DNA from: Halopenitus sp041821145
Lineage (GTDB): Archaea > Halobacteriota > Halobacteria > Halobacteriales > Haloferacaceae
Length of the DNA stretch: 45,280 nucleotides
Direction: 5' to 3'
Assembly: GCF_041821145.1 (NCBI RefSeq)
Contig: NZ_JBGUBC010000022.1
Location: 1 to 45,280 of the forward strand
Shown here: positions 41,696-45,280 of the stretch, in pieces
How the letters are laid out: each line of letters opens with the position of its first letter
Numbering within the stretch: position 1 is the first letter of the stretch
Made by a program: the position numbers and the translations under genes
The notes under the pieces: generated by a model
What the model was told of the DNA's origin: nothing
Database searches by the model: none
Seen by the model: only the letters and a program-made list of their open reading frames with translations

Positions 41696-42742
41696 CTATC
41701 GACCGCGCCGAAGCTCCTCGATCAGTTGGTCGATGAGTTCTGCCTGTTTGTCGATCCGGTCGCTTTGCGCCTCGACCGCCTCGCGCAGCGCCTCGATCTC
41801 AGCCGCGATCTCATCGTCCTCAAGTCCGGCGGGTTCGAACCTGGTGTCGCCGAACGCCGCGCCATCGTCGCTCGGTTCGGCGCCCGTCACTGCGTTGTTC
41901 GAGGCTTCGTTCCGCTCGGTTGCGAGCGAGTCGGACCTTCCGCCGAGTGACTCCTCTTCGAGCGGCGTCTCCATCGCCGTCGACGCCTCCGATCCGGTGT
42001 CTGTATTCGTCGAGGGCGATGGCGAGAGCGGATCGGGGCCTTCTCCGAAGTCCGTCGAGGCCGATCCGGACGCGGTCTCCTCGGTGGCTGCTTCCGCTTG
42101 CTCTTTTTCGTGGATGGCGCGAAGCTCCGCGATGCTCTCGACGTCGTGATACGCACAGATCGCATCGCTCAGGGTTTCACGAACCGACCGCGCCGACTCG
42201 TTGGGTGCCTTGAACCGCTCCTGGCGCCCGTCGAGAGTGAGCACGATGGAGGTCGCAACCGTTCCCTCCTCGAAGTCCAGATCGACGACGTCGCCGTAGT
42301 GGAACTCCTCGAACTCCTCGTCCCAGACGACTGATCCGATGTGTTTGACGATCCGATCGCTCGTGATTATGAGCGTGAGTTCGGAAAACCGGAACGTTCG
42401 AAGTACCGATTCGCCTGGATCGGTCACGTCCGCAGCCGAGAGGACGCCCGCGAGAAGCGGGTGTAACGCCTCGTCGGTCCGCGTTGTGGGAACGGTCACG
42501 GTCTCCTCGCCGTCGAGGCCATAATCGAGCGTGAACGTCGTCTTTCGTCGTCCCTCGGAGACGTCGATCCGCTCTGCTCCGTGGGGATACTCCTCTATCG
42601 ACTCATCCGAGAGGAGTCCATCGGCACGATAGATGAGCGTTCGGTCGGCCGTCACCGCGAGGACGTCCTCGCCGCCGAGATCGACGGTCGCCACGACGTC
42701 CCCCTCGCCGACGGCGGATGCGAGCAGATCGGGAAGGCTCAT
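41696..42742 (-). CDS. Conserved haloarchaeal protein (DUF7115-like) with acidic linker and coiled coil
   Basis: The protein is 348 residues from the ATG at 42742. The N-terminal ~210 residues hold two PH-like or repeated beta units, each with a (T/S)xRT/R(L/I)(I/V)-type strand: VLAVTADRTLIYRADGLLSDESIEEYPHGAERI and LTLIITSDRIVKHIGSVVWDEEFEEFHYGDVVDLDFEEG. A Ser/Glu/Asp-rich disordered linker (about 230-310) follows, and a C-terminal coiled coil, EIAAEIEALREAVEAQSDRIDKQAELIDQLIEELRRGR. I recall the family as DUF7115. It may be a membrane- or complex-associated scaffold; no activity can be assigned. It is convergent with the DUF5830-like gene, 41 bp apart. Confidence 0.85.
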   Translation of the reverse strand: MSLPDLLASAVGEGDVVATVDLGGEDVLAVTADRTLIYRADGLLSDESIEEYPHGAERIDVSEGRRKTTFTLDYGLDGEETVTVPTTRTDEALHPLLAGVLSAADVTDPGESVLRTFRFSELTLIITSDRIVKHIGSVVWDEEFEEFHYGDVVDLDFEEGTVATSIVLTLDGRQERFKAPNESARSVRETLSDAICAYHDVESIAELRAIHEKEQAEAATEETASGSASTDFGEGPDPLSPSPSTNTDTGSEASTAMETPLEEESLGGRSDSLATERNEASNNAVTGAEPSDDGAAFGDTRFEPAGLEDDEIAAEIEALREAVEAQSDRIDKQAELIDQLIEELRRGR

Positions 42743-42881
42743 TGGAAAGTGAATCCATCGCCCACAGTATAAATCCGCGGGTCCCGACAGCCAACTCGTC
42801 ATCGATTCGATCGATTGGCGTCGAGAATCGGACCATCGATCCATATCGACGCCTCGACTGATCTACCGCGATCGGTACGAT

Positions 42882-42985
42882 TCGTCATCCACGTTTGTCA
42901 TCTACGTTCGTCAGCCCAGTCCCTCATCCCAGTCAATCGTCCCAGTTCGACGTCCGAGTTCATCACCCCAATCCCTCGTCCGTTC
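42882..42985. repeat. Degenerate 13-bp tandem array, eight copies
   Basis: Eight consecutive 13-bp blocks align without gaps from 42882 to 42985; the consensus is TCGTCATCCCAGT. Columns 5 and 8 are C in all eight; column 4 is T in seven, column 9 C in seven and column 13 T in seven. The periodicity is not a multiple of three and no frame is open across it usefully, so it is not coding. It lies 94 bp upstream of tRNA-Met. Confidence 0.8.
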
Positions 42986-43037
42986 GACCGTCACGTCCGT
43001 CGGTCCGACCGTGATCTCGGGTCCCAAACCGCGGGGA

Positions 43038-43062
43038 GATGGGAAGCTTAAAGAGTCCCATC
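43038..43062 (+). promoter_or_regulatory. tRNA-Met promoter: box A inside a 7-bp inverted repeat
   Basis: GATGGGA (43038-43044) and TCCCATC (43056-43062) are perfect complements separated by 11 nt that contain the box A-like CTTAAAG, centred about 29 nt upstream of the tRNA 5' end. The box A would lie in a hairpin loop or between the half-sites of a bound dimer. Confidence 0.65.
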
Positions 43063-43079
43063 CCGGTACGTGAACATGA

Positions 43080-43234
43080 GGCCGGGTGGCTTAGCTGGAC
43101 ATAGCGCCGCACTCATAGGGTTTCGCAGATTCGGTGCGGCACTCGCCTTGGAAGCGTCCGCGACCCCGTCGGGGCCCGCCGAGCCTCGAACCTGGGCGAT
43201 GCGGAGATCGCGGGTTCGGAGCCCGCCCCGGCCA
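43080..43234 (+). tRNA. tRNA-Met(CAT), elongator type, with an 81-nt intron
   Basis: Exons 43080-43117 and 43199-43234 fold into a cloverleaf: acceptor GGCCGGG/CCCGGCC, anticodon stem CCGCA/TGCGG, loop CTCATA-A with anticodon CAT, T stem GCGGG/CCCGC with loop TTCGGAG, discriminator A. The intron (43118-43198) follows position 37. A bulge-helix-bulge is visible: the 4-bp central helix is formed by CTCA (43112-43115) and TGGG (43193-43196), the 3-nt bulges are TAG and CGA, and the outer intron helix is GGTT/AACC. The first pair is G-C, unlike initiator tRNAs. An intron in elongator tRNA-Met is known in halophiles. The T loop has G instead of A at position 58. Confidence 0.93.
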
Positions 43235-43383
43235 TCTACCATTTTGTCGACCTGAACAGTCATAAACACCGATAGACGACGTGATGGCAAGTGTGCGGAT
43301 TCTGTTGCGAGTACGGCAGTTGGTCCAGATCCTCGGTCGCAGGCGTTGAAACGGTGTGTCCGGATGATCGTGTTCGGCCACTC

Positions 43384-45280
43384 TCACCACGTCGGTCGTT
43401 GGAGCTCGATCGTTATGATATTGCCACGTGGATCGTTTTCTTCGAAGGTGAGTGTGCCCCCAGACTGCTCGACGATCCAGTTGACGAGCCACAACCCGAG
43501 CCCGCTGCCGTGATAGAGTGGCTCGACGTCGTACTCTCGGGTCAAGACGTTAGCTTCCTCCTCCGGAATTCGAGGCCCCGTGTCAGCGATCGCTACTCGA
43601 ACCGTTTCGCCGTGCGGTTCGACAGTGAGTGTCACGTCGGGCGTCTCCTGATCGTTATGGATGATCGCGTTCTCGAGCAGTTCCTCGATAGCCCGCTCGA
43701 GCGTTCCTATCGCAATTGCGGAAGCCTCCTCGGGATGGTTGAATTCGATGGCGGCCTCAGGATAGTCGTCGCGTACGTCAGCCACGACGGGCTGACAGAC
43801 GTCGCCGACGACCTCAACTTCCTCCCGCTCGGGCCGTTCGGCGATGACGTCGACGATTTCCCGCTCCTTCTGGATCGTTTCCATAAGTCGCCGGCTCGTT
43901 TTGAGAATCATCTCCGTTTCGTCAGCCATATCGTCGACCTCGGACCTGATCGTCTCCGCATATCCCTGGATCGTCGCCATGGCGTTCCGCAGATTGTGCC
44001 GCAACACCCGGTCCAGAACACGTAACTGTTGGGTCCGATCGGTCCGATCGGAAACGTCCCTGATCGCGGTGATCGTTGCGGGTCTCCCCCCGTAATCGAA
44101 CAGACCGACACTCAGTTCGACAGGAAGGGTATCACCGTCCCGTCGACGGATCTCGATTTCGTAGGTTTTTAACTCCTCGTCGCTTGCAAGTCGCTGCTGG
44201 TGCCGCTCTGCAACCGTTGTGTGATACTCCTCAACGATGAAATCGGTCATCGGCTCACCGATGAGTTCATCCGGTGAATAGCCCACCAACTCAGTAATAC
44301 GACTGTTTACGAACTGGATGACGTCGTCCTGGATGATCACGAGTCCATCGTGGACGTTCTCGATGACGGCCTCGTATTCTTCCTTCTTTTCTTTGAGTCT
44401 CTGTTCTCTTGCTTTCCGTTCAGTAATATCCTGGACGACTCCGATCGCTCTCACGGGGTCGCCTGAATCGTCGAACGTGAACTCTGCTTTTTCTCGCATC
44501 CATCTCACACCCCCATCACTGGTTATGATGCGATGACTGATATCGTACGGTTCGCCCTCCTTGGCAGCCTTCCACTTTTCGTTGACGTATTCTCTGTCGT
44601 CTGGATGAATAAACGACAGAAACGTGTCATGATCGATCAGACCCCCCTCATCCTTGGCACCCCACATTTCGGCGATTTGATCGGACCAATACGTTTTGTC
44701 AGACGAGATGTCTTTTTGCCACCAGCCGATATTTGCCACGCCCTGTGCAGTCTCGAGATGTATCCGGCTTTCCCGGCTCTCGGTGACGTCCTGCAGAACG
44801 AAGTCAACGACGTGGCCCTCGGGAGTTTCAGTGCAGAAGGCGGTGATGCGTCCCCAGATGAGTTGCTCATCCAGTGTCTCCAATTGCGCGGTCGTCGTCG
44901 CCAGTTCACCCTCGGAAACCTCTTCGAGGAATGATCCCAACTCGTTTTCGTCACGCCACAACTCTGCAAAAGGGTGGTCAAGGAGTGCCTCCTCCGAGTG
45001 TGCGTCAGTAATCTCGACGAATCGTTCGTTCACCTGCAAAAATCGGTGATCCTCGTTTGGATCCAGGCGACCCACGCCGACAGGTAGATTCGTCCAGAGC
45101 TGCTTGTAGCGCTCTAACTCACTTTGGCGCTCCTTTCGCTCGGTTATGTCCCGTTGAATGGCGACGAACCTTTCGACAATACCGTCTGCATCTCGAATAG
45201 GGGCGATCGTCTGCTCGGCGTGGTATCGCTCGCCGGATTGCTTTACGTTTGTAATCTCCTCTTTCCAGATCTCGCCATCG
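43384..45280 (-). CDS. Multi-PAS sensor histidine kinase (5' end beyond the right edge)
   Basis: The frame stays open to the window edge, so at least 632 residues are present. In order: the end of a PAS/PAC unit (about 45280-45150, QRDITERK), a second PAS (EDHRFLQVNERFVEITDAHSEEALLDHPF), a third (GWWQKDISSDKTYWSDQIAEMWGA, closing VVQDITERKAREQRL), and a fourth (VIENVHDGLVIIQDDVIQFVNSRITELVGYSPDELIG). Then comes the phospho-acceptor helix RVLRHNLRNAMATIQGYAE in the halophile HNLRN form, and the ATPase domain with ELLENAIIHND, IADTGPRIPEEE and HGSGLGLWLVNWIVEQSGG. No transmembrane segment is visible in the part present. It is a cytoplasmic or partly membrane-bound sensor kinase; ligand and response regulator are unknown. 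Confidence 0.93.
   Translation of the reverse strand, partial: DGEIWKEEITNVKQSGERYHAEQTIAPIRDADGIVERFVAIQRDITERKERQSELERYKQLWTNLPVGVGRLDPNEDHRFLQVNERFVEITDAHSEEALLDHPFAELWRDENELGSFLEEVSEGELATTTAQLETLDEQLIWGRITAFCTETPEGHVVDFVLQDVTESRESRIHLETAQGVANIGWWQKDISSDKTYWSDQIAEMWGAKDEGGLIDHDTFLSFIHPDDREYVNEKWKAAKEGEPYDISHRIITSDGGVRWMREKAEFTFDDSGDPVRAIGVVQDITERKAREQRLKEKKEEYEAVIENVHDGLVIIQDDVIQFVNSRITELVGYSPDELIGEPMTDFIVEEYHTTVAERHQQRLASDEELKTYEIEIRRRDGDTLPVELSVGLFDYGGRPATITAIRDVSDRTDRTQQLRVLDRVLRHNLRNAMATIQGYAETIRSEVDDMADETEMILKTSRRLMETIQKEREIVDVIAERPEREEVEVVGDVCQPVVADVRDDYPEAAIEFNHPEEASAIAIGTLERAIEELLENAIIHNDQETPDVTLTVEPHGETVRVAIADTGPRIPEEEANVLTREYDVEPLYHGSGLGLWLVNWIVEQSGGTLTFEENDPRGNIITIELQRPTW

Larger units (their letters stand above)
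42743..43079. other. 337-bp gap between the DUF7115-like gene and tRNA-Met
   Basis: No ORF with support is seen. The gap holds the probable box A of the left gene (TATAAATC, about 42767-42774 read on the opposite strand), a 104-bp degenerate 13-bp tandem array, and the tRNA-Met promoter with its inverted repeat. These are listed separately. Confidence 0.6.

Overview
The window looks like part of a haloarchaeal (class Halobacteria) chromosome. The proteins are strongly acidic, GC is high outside the first 2.6 kb, and many start codons sit about 25-30 nt downstream of an archaeal box A with no Shine-Dalgarno sequence, as expected for leaderless mRNAs. Lineage-typical genes include cetZ1, a fused kae1-bud32, a double-length tRNA-splicing endonuclease, F420 genes (cofC, cofG), archaeal tsr3 and rps24e, and several small families known only from halophiles. 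The genus cannot be fixed from this evidence.

Layout. Positions 1-2577 have visibly lower GC and are the end of an integrated element: a small membrane protein, a helix-hairpin-helix protein, a tyrosine recombinase and a 43-residue protein translationally coupled to it. They abut the 3' end of tRNA-Thr(GGT), the likely attachment site. The rest is core chromosome. 2.8-9.1 kb holds two halophile-specific proteins, a beta-CASP RNA nuclease, two small proteins and a zinc/cadmium-type P1B ATPase. 9.3-13.1 kb holds tsr3, rps24e, kae1-bud32 and two conserved small proteins. 13.3-16.5 kb holds a TrkA-N/TrkA-C protein with a coupled Lrp-type (RAM) domain protein, and a second RAM gene facing away. 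Between them lies a tnpB-only IS200/IS605 element with recognisable IS608-like ends. 16.5-22.9 kb holds tmk, an NDUFA9-like SDR protein, cetZ1, cofC, cofG, an MscS channel and a membrane protein. 23.0-29.5 kb holds an aldehyde:ferredoxin oxidoreductase, a DICT sensory protein, two small genes and a Ski2-like helicase. 29.7-33.4 kb holds a NucS-N/zinc-ribbon protein followed by endA-trpS. 33.6-42.7 kb holds an iron alcohol dehydrogenase, carB, an epoxide-hydrolase-like protein, a VTT membrane protein and conserved small proteins. The window ends with an intron-containing elongator tRNA-Met and a multi-PAS histidine kinase cut by the right edge.

Most notable. Removing the TnpB element in silico joins a compact divergent promoter and restores a perfect 17-bp palindrome at the join; the element therefore seems to have split an operator between the TrkA/RAM operon and the second RAM gene while leaving both box A elements in place. 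Other non-coding structure: two interlocked inverted repeats directly upstream of a small conserved gene at 26.55 kb; three consecutive palindromes upstream of carB; the tRNA-Met box A sitting in the loop of a 7-bp inverted repeat; a degenerate eight-copy 13-bp tandem array next to that tRNA; and 28-bp and 19-bp tandem repeats in other gaps. No CRISPR array or rRNA was seen, and no defence system was recognised apart from the TnpB nuclease. All functions are read from sequence by eye; no database search was possible.
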